The notes beneath the pieces are model-generated. The model saw only the letters and a program-made list of their open reading frames with translations, ran no database searches and was not told the origin of the DNA. Below are positions 8,247-16,661 of a stretch of DNA of 64,000 nucleotides, in pieces. Positions within the stretch are counted from its first letter, which is position 1; the number at the start of each line of letters is the position of its first letter. The stretch covers positions 1-64,000 of the forward strand of contig NZ_RCHI01000006.1 of assembly GCF_003664585.1 (NCBI RefSeq), read 5' to 3'. Origin of the DNA: Paenirhodobacter hankyongi (GTDB lineage: Bacteria; Pseudomonadota; Alphaproteobacteria; Rhodobacterales; Rhodobacteraceae). Position numbers and translations under genes: made by a program.

Positions 8247-9179
8247 TCAGGTCGAGGCATGGAACGACCGGCCGAGGGCGGCAGGCGCGGCCTGCACCCC
8301 GCGGCGGTGGATGGCGGACAGGACGACCAGCACGACGATGGTCAGCACATAGGGCGCCATCGACAGCAGGTGCACCGGGATCGCATAGCCCGCGGCCTGC
8401 AGCTGCAGCTGCAGCGCGGTGATGCCGCCGAAGAGATAGGCGCCGATCAGCACCCGCCCGGCGCGCCAGGAGGCGAAGACGACGATGGCGAGCGCGATCC
8501 AGCCGGCGCCGGCGGTCATCCCCTCGGTCCATTGCGGCACGCGCACGAGGCTGAGATAGGCGCCGCCCATCCCGGCGAGCGCACCGCCGAAGGCGAGCGC
8601 CATCAGCCGCACCGCGACGACCCGGTAGCCAAGCGCATGCGCCGCCTCGGCATTCTCGCCCACGGCGCGCAGGATCAGGCCGGCACGGGTGAACCTGAGA
8701 AAGGCCCAGACCGCGACGACAAGGGCAAGCGACAGATAGACCACCCAGTCATGCGAAAAGAGGATGCGGCCAAGCCCCGGGATCTCGCTCAGCGGGCCGA
8801 AGGGCACCTTGCCGGTGGCGGGCGGGCGCACCCCCTCGAAGCCCTTGCCGAACAGCGCCGACAGGCCAAGCCCGAACATCGTCAGGGCAAGGCCGGTTGC
8901 GGTCTGGTTCGACAGGAACACCTGGGTCAGCACGGCAAAGAGGGTGGCAAGCAGCGCGCCGGCAAGGGCGCCGCCCAGAAAGCCCAGCACCGGGCTGCCG
9001 GTGCCGACGGCCGCGGCAAAGCCCGCGACGGCGCCGATGATCATCATCCCCTCGACGCCGAGGTTCAGCACGCCCGATTTCTCGGCCACCAGCTCGCCCG
9101 TTGCCGCCAGCAGCACCGGGGTCGAGGCCGCCATCAGCGTGGCAATCAGCGTGACGATGTCGATGCCGCCGAGGATCAT
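8247..9179 (-). CDS. Nucleoside/purine-type ABC transporter permease, second subunit
   Basis: The 310-residue integral membrane protein has about nine hydrophobic segments and the branched-chain/BMP permease signature LVAEKSGVLNLGVEGMMIIGA near residue 30. The loop AVGENAEAAHALGYRVVAVRLMA contacts the ATPase (EAA-like). It corresponds to the YufQ/NupC-type partner of the larger permease encoded immediately before it, whose stop it overlaps by four bases (ATGA). Gene order is ATPase, permease 1, permease 2, binding protein. Confidence 0.88.
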   Translation of the reverse strand: MILGGIDIVTLIATLMAASTPVLLAATGELVAEKSGVLNLGVEGMMIIGAVAGFAAAVGTGSPVLGFLGGALAGALLATLFAVLTQVFLSNQTATGLALTMFGLGLSALFGKGFEGVRPPATGKVPFGPLSEIPGLGRILFSHDWVVYLSLALVVAVWAFLRFTRAGLILRAVGENAEAAHALGYRVVAVRLMALAFGGALAGMGGAYLSLVRVPQWTEGMTAGAGWIALAIVVFASWRAGRVLIGAYLFGGITALQLQLQAAGYAIPVHLLSMAPYVLTIVVLVVLSAIHRRGVQAAPAALGRSFHAST

Positions 9180-10255
9180 GCGCGGGCCCTCCCGATGCGG
9201 ACACGGTAATTGGTGAGCAGGTCGAAGCCCAGCAGGAAGAACAGGAGCATCCCCTGGAACACCTGGATCGCCGCCGAGGGCAGCGACAGCATCAGCTGCG
9301 CCATGTCGCCGCCGATATAGGTCAGCGCCATCAACAGGCCGGCAAGAAGGATGCCGATCGGGTGCAGCCGGCCGAGGAAGGCGACGATGATCGCGGTGAA
9401 GCCATAGCCCGCGTTGAAGCTGTCGGTGATCTGCCCCGAGGGGCCCGAGACCTCGAAGAGCCCGGCAAGACCCGCGAGCGCGCCCGAGAGCCCGAGGCAG
9501 AACACCACCAGCCGCGCCGGCACCACGCCGGCAAAACGCGCCGCCCGCGGCGCCTCGCCCGCGACGCGGATACGGAAGCCCGCGATGTGGCGGTGCATCA
9601 GGATATAGGCGCCGATCACCGCGATCAGCGCCGCGACCACGCCCCAATGCGCGCCGGTGCCCATGATCAGCTCGGGGTTATGGGCCGAGGCATATTGCTG
9701 CAGGTTGCGCGAGCCCGGAAAGCCATAGCCCTCGGGGTTCTTCAGCGGCCCGAAGGCCATGTAGGCAAGCAGGTTCTGCGCGACATAGACCAGCATCAGC
9801 GAGACGAGGATCTCGTTCGTGCCGAAGATCACCTTCAGAAGGGCGGGGATCAGCCCCCAGAGGAACCCGCCAAGTGCGCCGAGGATCACCATCGCCGGGA
9901 ACAGCCACGCACTTTCGGTGGGATAGACGGCGAGCGCCAGCGCCGCGCCGCAGATCGCGCCGATGATGTACTGGCCTTCCGCACCGATGTTCCAGATCCC
10001 GGCCCGGAAGCCCACGGCAAGCCCCGAGGCGATCAGGATCAGGGGCGCCGCCTTCACCAGCAGCTGGCCGCGGAAATAGCCCGCGTTCGGGCCGAAGAGC
10101 GGGTCCCAGAAGATCACCCGGATCGCCTCGACCGGGTTCTTGCCAAGCGCCGCGAACAGGATGCCGCCGGCGATCATCGTCGCCAGAACGGCAATCAGGG
10201 GCGTCGCCCAGGACCATGCCTTCGAGGGCACGGGCCGTTTCACCAGCCGGATCAT
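9176..10255 (-). CDS. Nucleoside/purine-type ABC transporter permease, first subunit
   Basis: The 359-residue inner-membrane protein has the family hallmark FRAGIWNIGAEGQYIIGAI near residue 85 and a conserved HIAGFRIRVAGEAPRAARFAG coupling loop. Its N-terminus lies in the membrane (WATPLIAVLATMIAGGILF). It pairs with the shorter permease to make the heterodimeric channel of a BMP-type importer. The start ATG overlaps the stop of the ATPase gene by four bases, so the subunits should be translationally coupled. Confidence 0.88.
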   Translation of the reverse strand: MIRLVKRPVPSKAWSWATPLIAVLATMIAGGILFAALGKNPVEAIRVIFWDPLFGPNAGYFRGQLLVKAAPLILIASGLAVGFRAGIWNIGAEGQYIIGAICGAALALAVYPTESAWLFPAMVILGALGGFLWGLIPALLKVIFGTNEILVSLMLVYVAQNLLAYMAFGPLKNPEGYGFPGSRNLQQYASAHNPELIMGTGAHWGVVAALIAVIGAYILMHRHIAGFRIRVAGEAPRAARFAGVVPARLVVFCLGLSGALAGLAGLFEVSGPSGQITDSFNAGYGFTAIIVAFLGRLHPIGILLAGLLMALTYIGGDMAQLMLSLPSAAIQVFQGMLLFFLLGFDLLTNYRVRIGRARA

Positions 10256-11769
10256 TGCGCCGCCTCCGCCATTCCATGGGCCCCGCCCAGCATCAGCCCG
10301 ATCTCGTCGATCGTCAGCCCCTCGGTCGGGCGCGGATCGCTGAGCCGCCCCTCGTTCAGCGCGCAGAAGCGGTCGGCAATTTCCATCAGTTCGTCAAGGT
10401 CTTGCGAGATCACGATCACCGCCGCGCCCTTCGCGGCAAGGTCCAGAAGCGCCTGCCGGATCGCCGCGGCCGCGGCCGCATCGACGCCCCAGGTCGGCTG
10501 GTTCACGATCAGCACCTCGGGCGCCTGCAACACCTCGCGGCCGATCACGAATTTCTGCAGGTTCCCGCCCGAGAGCGCGCGCGCCGCCACATGCGGGCCC
10601 GGTGTGCGCACGTCGAAGGCCTGGATGATCTCCTCGGCGAAAAGCCGCGCCGCGGTCATGTCGAGGAAGCCCTTGCGGGTCAGCGGCCGGCGCACCGTGC
10701 CGGTCAGCAGCGCATTGTCGGTCAGGCTCATGTTCGGCACGGCGGCATGGCCGAGCCGCTCTTCCGGCGCCCCCTGCAGGCCCAGCCGGCGCCGGTCGTT
10801 CGGCCCGAGGTCGGAAATGTCCTGCCCGTGCAGTTTCACCGTGCCGGGGGCCGACGGCACCTCGCCCGAGAGCGTGGCCAGCAGTTCCTCCTGGCCGTTG
10901 CCGGCGACGCCGCCGATGCCCAGCACCTCGCCCGCGCGCAGCGACAGCGACACCTCGCGCAGCGACGGGCCGAATTGCGACATCGAGGGCAGGGAGAGCG
11001 CCTTGACCTCGAAGATCGTCGCGCCAAGTGCGCGGCCGCTGCGGTCGGTGGTGGTGAACTCGCCGCCCACCATCATCTCGGCCAGCTCGCGCGCGGTCTT
11101 CTCGCGCGGCACGCAAGAGCCCACCACCTTGCCGCCGCGCAGGATCGTCGCGCCGTCGCACAGGCTGCGGATCTCCTCGAGCTTGTGGCTGATGTAGAGG
11201 ATCGCCGTGCCCTCGGACGACAGTTTGCGCAGGGTGTGAAAGAGGATGTCGACCTCCTGCGGCGTCAAGACCGAGGTCGGTTCGTCCATGATCAGCAGCT
11301 TCGGGTCCTGCAGCAGGCAGCGGATGATCTCGACGCGCTGACGCTCGCCCGCCGACAGATCGCCCACCAGCCGCTCGGGGTCGAGCGGCAGCCCGTAGGC
11401 AGCGGAAATCTCGCGTATGCGGCGCGCAAGGTCGCGCAGCGGCGGCGGGTTCTCCATGCCGAGGGCGACATTCTCGGCGACGTTCAGCGCCTCGAAGAGC
11501 GAGAAGTGCTGAAACACCATCGCCACACCGGAAAGCCGCGCCGCGCGCGGTTCGGCCGGGGTGTAGGGGGCGCCGTTGAAGGTCATCGTGCCCGAATCGG
11601 GCTTCACGAGGCCGTAGATCATCTTCACCAGCGTCGATTTGCCGGCACCGTTCTCGCCCAGAAGCGCGTGCACCTCGCCGCGGCCGACCTCGAATCCGAC
11701 GCCGTCATTGGCCACGACCCCGGGATAGGCCTTGGTCAGGCCCTCGATCTTCAGAAGTGTTGTCCCCAT
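10252..11769 (-). CDS. Nucleoside/purine-type ABC transporter tandem ATPase
   Basis: The 505-residue protein has two nucleotide-binding domains. The first has an intact Walker A (GENGAGKST, about residues 37-45), signature LSAGERQRVEI and Walker B LLIMDEPTSVLT. The second has the degenerate GVAGNGQEELL P-loop, signature LSGGNLQKF and LIVNQPTWGVD, as usual in BMP-type and sugar importers of the MglA/RbsA class. The start at 11769 is immediately family-like (LLKIEGLTKAYPGVVANDGV). Its ATG overlaps the stop of xdhC (TGATG), which ties transporter synthesis to the xanthine dehydrogenase operon. Confidence 0.9.
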   Translation of the reverse strand: MGTTLLKIEGLTKAYPGVVANDGVGFEVGRGEVHALLGENGAGKSTLVKMIYGLVKPDSGTMTFNGAPYTPAEPRAARLSGVAMVFQHFSLFEALNVAENVALGMENPPPLRDLARRIREISAAYGLPLDPERLVGDLSAGERQRVEIIRCLLQDPKLLIMDEPTSVLTPQEVDILFHTLRKLSSEGTAILYISHKLEEIRSLCDGATILRGGKVVGSCVPREKTARELAEMMVGGEFTTTDRSGRALGATIFEVKALSLPSMSQFGPSLREVSLSLRAGEVLGIGGVAGNGQEELLATLSGEVPSAPGTVKLHGQDISDLGPNDRRRLGLQGAPEERLGHAAVPNMSLTDNALLTGTVRRPLTRKGFLDMTAARLFAEEIIQAFDVRTPGPHVAARALSGGNLQKFVIGREVLQAPEVLIVNQPTWGVDAAAAAAIRQALLDLAAKGAAVIVISQDLDELMEIADRFCALNEGRLSDPRPTEGLTIDEIGLMLGGAHGMAEAAQ

Positions 11770-12713
11770 CACCCGGCGCGTCCTTCCAATCTGCTGGCCG
11801 TTCCGGCTCTTGTGGCGCTCAACTCTCTCAGTAGCGCGGCGGCGACCGAAATCGCAATGGCCTGCGGTGCCTTCCCGAAGGTCGGATCGCCTATCGGACA
11901 GGCAATGCGGGAAATTTGGGCTTCGGAATGGCCCAGATCTGCCAGTCTGGACCGGAACCTTGCCCATTTCGTCGCCGAGCCGATCAGCCCGCAGGCGGCA
12001 AAGCCGTGGTCGAGCAGGCGGTGGCACAGCTCGAAATCAAGCGCATGGGAATAGGTCAGGATCAGGTGGCGCGCGCTCAGGGGGGCAAGCGGGACAAGAT
12101 CGGCCGGGTTTTCGGCGATCAGCGTCTCGACGCCCTCGGGGATCACCTCGGGAAAACGCTCGGCCCCGGTGTCGGCCCAGCGAAGCCGCAGCCCGGGCAG
12201 CGGGGCCAGCACGCCGGCGAGCGCCCGCCCGACATGGCCCGCGCCCCAGATCCACAGCTCGGTCGCGCGCGGCGCGACCTCCTCGATCAGCCAGCCCTCG
12301 ATCAGCAGGGCAGGGGCCTCGCCGCGGCCGCGGGCGCGGGCAAGGGCCCGGCGCAGCGCGAGCGGCATCTCGGCCGGCCCGCCCACCGGGCGCGCATGCC
12401 AGCCCGGGGCAAGGGCGGCGACCGTCGCGGCCGTCATCGGCTCATAGGCCAGTACCACGGCGCCGCCGCAGCACTGCCCCATCGCCGGCCCAAGCGCGAT
12501 GCGCTCGAGATGCGGCGCCGGCGTCGCGCGGGCGCGGGCGATCGCCTCGAATTCCAGCCGCCCGCCACCGATCGTGCCCTCGGTCCGGTCGGGCCAGACC
12601 AGCATCGCCGCGCCCGGCTCGCGCGGGGCGGAACCGCGCACCTCGGCCACGGTGATGCGCACGAAGGGGCCGCGCGCGGCGGCCCGGATCAGCGCGTCGG
12701 GATCGAGGCTCAT
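11769..12713 (-). CDS. xdhC: Xanthine dehydrogenase accessory protein XdhC
   Basis: The 314-residue XdhC/CoxI-family chaperone binds molybdenum cofactor, promotes its sulfuration and inserts it into XdhB. Visible hallmarks are EVRGSAPREPGAAMLVW, GTIGGGRLEFEAI and a QCCGG cysteine pair in the N-terminal half. A Rossmann strand WIWGAGHVGRAL and HLILTYSHALDFELC follow in the C-terminal half. It overlaps xdhB by four bases and the downstream ATPase gene by one base. The 5'-xdhABC-3' order is that of R. capsulatus. Confidence 0.93.
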   Translation of the reverse strand: MSLDPDALIRAAARGPFVRITVAEVRGSAPREPGAAMLVWPDRTEGTIGGGRLEFEAIARARATPAPHLERIALGPAMGQCCGGAVVLAYEPMTAATVAALAPGWHARPVGGPAEMPLALRRALARARGRGEAPALLIEGWLIEEVAPRATELWIWGAGHVGRALAGVLAPLPGLRLRWADTGAERFPEVIPEGVETLIAENPADLVPLAPLSARHLILTYSHALDFELCHRLLDHGFAACGLIGSATKWARFRSRLADLGHSEAQISRIACPIGDPTFGKAPQAIAISVAAALLRELSATRAGTASRLEGRAG

Positions 12714-15058
12714 GCTGCCGCGCCCCGGGCCCGGGCGACGGCGGCCAGCACCGCCTCGGCTGTCGCCGGCGCCTGCAGATCGGGCCAGGTCGGGCCACAG
12801 GCCGCGCAGGCCGCGTTCAGTGCAAGGAAGGCCGAGATCCCCAGCATGAAGGGCGGCTCGCCCACGGCCTTCGAGCGGAACACCGTCTCCTCGCGGTTCG
12901 GCGCATCCCAGAGCCGCACGTTGAACACCCGCGGCCGGTCGGAACAGGCCGGGATCTTGTAGGTCGAGGGGGCGTGCGTCGTCAGCTGCCCCTTCGCGTT
13001 CCATACCAGCTCCTCGGTGGTCAGCCAGCCCGCGCCCTGCACATAGGCGCCCTCGACCTGCCCGATGTCGAGCGCGGGGTTCAGCGACGATCCCGCGTCA
13101 TGCAGGATGTCGGTGCGCAGGATCCGGTTCTCGCCGGTGAGCGTGTCGATCACCACCTCGGTCACCGCCGCGCCATAGGCGAAGTAATAGAACGGCCGGC
13201 CGCGCCCGGCGACGCGGTCCCAGCTGATCTTCGGCGTGGCATAGAAACCGGTCGCGGACAGCGACACCCGCGCGCCATAGGCGGCCAGCGCCACCTCGGC
13301 AAAGGACCAGTCCTTGCCCGGCACCGCGACGCGGCCCCCGGCAAAGACCACCTCGCCCGGCGCGCAGCCCTCGCGCGCTGCCAGGAACCCCGCCAGCCGC
13401 TCGCGCACCGTCTCGCAGGCGGCCTGGACCGCCATGCCGTTCATGTCGGCCCCCGACGAGGCCGCCGTGGCCGAGGTGTTGGGCACCTTCGCGGTGTCGC
13501 TCGCGGTGATCCGCACGGCCTCGCTGTCGATGCCGAAGACCCGCGCCGCGACCTGACAGACTTTGCGGTGCAGCCCCTGTCCCATCTCGGTGCCGCCGTG
13601 ATTGAGCAGGACCGAACCGTCGGAATAGACATGCACCAGCGCGCCGGCCTGGTTCAGATGGGTGAGCGTGAAGGAGATGCCGAATTTCACCGGGCTCAGC
13701 GCGATGCCGCGCTTCAAGGTTCGATTTTGGCTGTTCCAGACGGCGATCTCGGCCTTTCGGGCGGCGTAATCGCTTGATTTCTCCAGGTCCGCCAGCAGCC
13801 CGTGCAGGATGAAATCCTCCACCTCCTGACCGTAATGGGTCGCCTGCTTTTTCCTGGCCGAAATGCTCTCGGGGGGGCTCGGGGGGGCAGACGGCCCCGC
13901 CGCCGGCGACAGGGGCGTGGCCTCGTCATAGAAGTTGCGACGGCGCAGCTCGGCGGGCTCGATGCCGATCACATGCGCCAGATGCTCCATCGCGCGCTCG
14001 ATACCCAGCATCCCCTGCGGCCCGCCGAAGCCGCGATAGGCGGTGTTCGACTGGGTGTTGGTGCGCAGCCGGTGGCTCTCGACCCGCAGCGCCGGGATGA
14101 AATAGGCATTGTCGGCGTGCAGCATCGCCCGGTCGCAGACCGGCAGGCTGAGATCGGGCGACCAGCCGCAGCGGGCCAGCTGGATGAACTCTGCCCCCAG
14201 CAGCTTGCCCTCGGCATCGGCGCCGATCCGGTAGTGGATGCGGAAATCGTGGCGCTTGCCGGTGATGACCATGTCATCGTCGCGGTCGTAGCGCATCTTG
14301 CATGCCCGCCCGGTCAGCCGCGCCGCCACCGCGCAGGCAATGGCCAGGTGATTGCCCTGGCTCTCCTTGCCGCCGAAGCCGCCGCCCATGCGCCGCATCT
14401 CGACCCGCACGTCGTGCATGTGCAGGCCGAGCGCCTCGGCCACCTTGTGCTGCACCTCGGTCGGGTGCTGCGAGGAGCAGCGGATGGTGACGCCCACGTC
14501 CTCGGGCAGGGCCAGCGCCGCCTGACCTTCCAGATAGAAATGCTCCTGACCGCCGATCTCGACCGTGCCTTCGGCGAGATGGGGGGCTTGGGCCAGCGCC
14601 GGTTCGACCTCGCCGCGCGACCACACCACCGGCCCGCCCTCGAACCGGCTGTTCGCCGCAAGCGCCGCGTCGAGTGTCAGGATCGGCGTGCGGGGCGCAT
14701 AGCGGATCCGGCCCTTGCGCGCCGCGATGCGGGCGGCGCGGTGACTTTCGGCGACGACGAGGAACATCGGCTGGCCGATGTAATGCACCTCGCCCTCGGC
14801 CAGAACGGGTTCGGGCAGCGGCGCGGGCGAGGCATCGTTGGCAAAGGGCATGTCGGCTGCAGTCAGCACCGCGACGACGCCGGGGCTTTGCCGCACGGCG
14901 GTGAGATCCATCTCCTCGATCGCCGCGCTTGCCTCGGTCGAGAGACCGAAGGCCAGATGCAGCGTGCCTGCCGGGCAGGGGATGTCGTCGACATAGCGCG
15001 CGCGGCCGGTGACGTGCAGCTCGGCCGAGTCATGGGGCAGGGGGGCGCCGACGCTCAT
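12710..15058 (-). CDS. xdhB: Xanthine dehydrogenase molybdopterin-binding subunit
   Basis: The 782-residue large subunit carries the molybdenum cofactor and hydroxylates hypoxanthine and xanthine to urate. Visible blocks include [60 protein letters not shown] and, at the C-terminus, [11 protein letters not shown], whose Glu matches the catalytic glutamate. Length is close to the 777 residues I recall for R. capsulatus XdhB. Residues about 387-404, between NFYDEA and HYGQEV, are encoded by a C-rich interspersed-repeat copy and read as a proline/serine-rich surface loop. Two runs of seven G on the plus strand lie in this loop. Start and stop both overlap neighbours by four bases. Confidence 0.95.
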   Translation of the reverse strand: MSVGAPLPHDSAELHVTGRARYVDDIPCPAGTLHLAFGLSTEASAAIEEMDLTAVRQSPGVVAVLTAADMPFANDASPAPLPEPVLAEGEVHYIGQPMFLVVAESHRAARIAARKGRIRYAPRTPILTLDAALAANSRFEGGPVVWSRGEVEPALAQAPHLAEGTVEIGGQEHFYLEGQAALALPEDVGVTIRCSSQHPTEVQHKVAEALGLHMHDVRVEMRRMGGGFGGKESQGNHLAIACAVAARLTGRACKMRYDRDDDMVITGKRHDFRIHYRIGADAEGKLLGAEFIQLARCGWSPDLSLPVCDRAMLHADNAYFIPALRVESHRLRTNTQSNTAYRGFGGPQGMLGIERAMEHLAHVIGIEPAELRRRNFYDEATPLSPAAGPSAPPSPPESISARKKQATHYGQEVEDFILHGLLADLEKSSDYAARKAEIAVWNSQNRTLKRGIALSPVKFGISFTLTHLNQAGALVHVYSDGSVLLNHGGTEMGQGLHRKVCQVAARVFGIDSEAVRITASDTAKVPNTSATAASSGADMNGMAVQAACETVRERLAGFLAAREGCAPGEVVFAGGRVAVPGKDWSFAEVALAAYGARVSLSATGFYATPKISWDRVAGRGRPFYYFAYGAAVTEVVIDTLTGENRILRTDILHDAGSSLNPALDIGQVEGAYVQGAGWLTTEELVWNAKGQLTTHAPSTYKIPACSDRPRVFNVRLWDAPNREETVFRSKAVGEPPFMLGISAFLALNAACAACGPTWPDLQAPATAEAVLAAVARARGAAA
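13846..13898 (-). repeat. Interspersed C-rich palindromic repeat, copy inside xdhB
   Basis: Read on the minus strand, the segment has GTCTGCCCCCC, then CCCCCGAGAGCATTTC, then GGCCAGGAAAAAG. The core CCCCCGA-N4/6-TTTC-(R)GGC-MAGG-NRAAG is shared with copies at 15905 and 52048. It sits in frame in xdhB in the gene-sense orientation. Confidence 0.6.
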
Positions 15059-16443
15059 GCCTGCACCTCCAGCACCGAGACAGGCTCGCCCGAGCGCTCG
15101 CGGAGATAGCGCAGCGCCATCGCCTGCGCGGCCTGCATCCGATAGGCGGCCGAGGCGCGCATGTCGCTCATCGGCGCGAAATCCTCGGCCAAGCTGGGCA
15201 GAGCGGCGGTGACTGCCTCTTCGGTGAAGGGCGCGCCGGTCAGCGCCGCCTCGAGCGCCGAGGCGCGTTTCGGCACCCCGGCCATGCCGCCGAAGGCGAT
15301 CCGCGCGCTTGCAATTTTCGAACCTTCCACGGTCAGATTGAAGCAGCCGCAGACAGCGGAAATGTCCTGATCGAACCTTTTCGACAGTTTGTAGCAGGCA
15401 AGCCCCGGCGCCGATTTCGGCACGCTGATGCTCTCGACGAATTCGCCCGGGCGGCGGTCCTGCTTGCGGTAATCGAGGAAGAACTCCTCGAGCGGCAGGC
15501 TGCGGCGGCTGTCGCCAAGGCGCAGGGTCAGGGTGGCACCCATGGCAATCAGCGCCGGCGGGCCATCCCCGATCGGCGAGCCGTTGGCGATATTGCCGCC
15601 GATCGTCGCGGCCTGGCGCACCTGTTCCGAGGCGAAGCGGCGCAGCAGCCCCGCGAGCGCCGGGTGTGGCCCGGCGGCCCAGGCCCGCAGCGCGGCGATG
15701 GTGACGCCGGCGCCGATGGTGAAGCTGGTCTCGGTCTCGGTGATCTCGGCAAGATCGGTGCAGCCGCCGAGGAAGGCAACCTCGGGCAGGGTGCGGAGCT
15801 GTTTCGTCACCCACAGCCCGACATCGGTCGCACCGGCGATCAGCACCGCCTCGGGGTGGGCGGGATACCAGGCGGCCAGCTCGTCGGCGGAGCGGGGCAG
15901 GAAGGCGGGGGCTGTCTGCCCCCGCGCCCCCGAAGGTGTTTCAGGCAAGGTGAAGGCGCGGTCGGCCGCGAGCCAGTCGGCGGCGGGGGCGTCCTTTGCC
16001 GCCTCGGCGGCGCGGATGATCGGCGCATAGCCGGTGCAGCGGCACAGGTTGCCGGCAAGGATGTCGTCGTGATCGGTGCGGCGGTTCAGGTGCGCGGTCG
16101 CCATCGAGACGACGAACCCCGGGGTGCAGAAGCCGCACTGGCTGCCGTGGCACTCGACCATCGCCTTCTGCACCGGGTGCAGGGTGCCGTCGGGGGCGGC
16201 GATGCCCTCGACCGTGCGCAGCGCCTTGCCGGCGATCTGCGGCATCATCATCAGGCAGGCATTCACCGCGCGCGCCCCCGTGGCGTCGCTCACCATCACC
16301 GTGCAGGCGCCGCAATCACCCTCGTTGCAGCCTTCCTTGGTGCCGGTCAGCCCCTCGGCGCGCAGCCAGTCGAGCACGCTGAGGGTGGGCTCTTCGAACC
16401 GCGCCACCCGGGTTTCTCCGTTCAGAAGAAACGAGATTTCCAT
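15055..16443 (-). CDS. xdhA: Xanthine dehydrogenase small subunit (2Fe-2S and FAD)
   Basis: The 462-residue protein is the same length as R. capsulatus XdhA as I recall it. The plant-type 2Fe-2S cluster is bound by Cys39, Cys44, Cys47 and Cys63. The second 2Fe-2S uses Cys103/Cys106 (QCGFCTPGF) and Cys134/Cys136 (NLCRCTGY). The FAD-binding half has [21 protein letters not shown] and [19 protein letters not shown]. Residues about 166-181, joining the Fe-S and FAD halves, are encoded by an interspersed-repeat copy. I chose Met 16443 because homologues begin MEI; an in-frame ATG six bases earlier (16449) is also possible. It is transcribed divergently from dnaE. Confidence 0.95.
   Translation of the reverse strand: MEISFLLNGETRVARFEEPTLSVLDWLRAEGLTGTKEGCNEGDCGACTVMVSDATGARAVNACLMMMPQIAGKALRTVEGIAAPDGTLHPVQKAMVECHGSQCGFCTPGFVVSMATAHLNRRTDHDDILAGNLCRCTGYAPIIRAAEAAKDAPAADWLAADRAFTLPETPSGARGQTAPAFLPRSADELAAWYPAHPEAVLIAGATDVGLWVTKQLRTLPEVAFLGGCTDLAEITETETSFTIGAGVTIAALRAWAAGPHPALAGLLRRFASEQVRQAATIGGNIANGSPIGDGPPALIAMGATLTLRLGDSRRSLPLEEFFLDYRKQDRRPGEFVESISVPKSAPGLACYKLSKRFDQDISAVCGCFNLTVEGSKIASARIAFGGMAGVPKRASALEAALTGAPFTEEAVTAALPSLAEDFAPMSDMRASAAYRMQAAQAMALRYLRERSGEPVSVLEVQA
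15905..15955 (+). repeat. Interspersed C-rich palindromic repeat, copy inside xdhA
   Basis: A perfect 8-bp stem GCGGGGGC / GCCCCCGC (15905-15912, 15918-15925) with a five-base loop is followed by GCCCCCGAAGGTGTTTCAGG and CAAGGTGAAG. The tail matches the copies in xdhB and at the end of the DNA-glycosylase gene. It is antisense to xdhA and keeps the frame open. Confidence 0.65.
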
Positions 16444-16661
16444 GGTCATGTCCGCCGCGATACCGATGTTTTCGACCCCGCGCCCGATGCGGCATAGAGC
16501 GGGGGGCTCTCCCATCCGACCAGCAAAACCCAAGCGCCGGGTCTTGGCAAGGGCAGGGGCGCAGAATGCTGCGAGAATTTTGACCTGTTGATTAAATTTC
16601 AGGCATGCCGGCGGCGGCGCGCCCTCTTCCGCCCGCCGCCGCACCCGCTTATCGTGCCGCC

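Noticed and set aside
12710-15814. xdhB as a 1034-residue protein starting at 15814
   Set aside because: The extra N-terminus is the wrong-frame translation of xdhA; Met 15058 begins the family-like sequence and gives the expected length.
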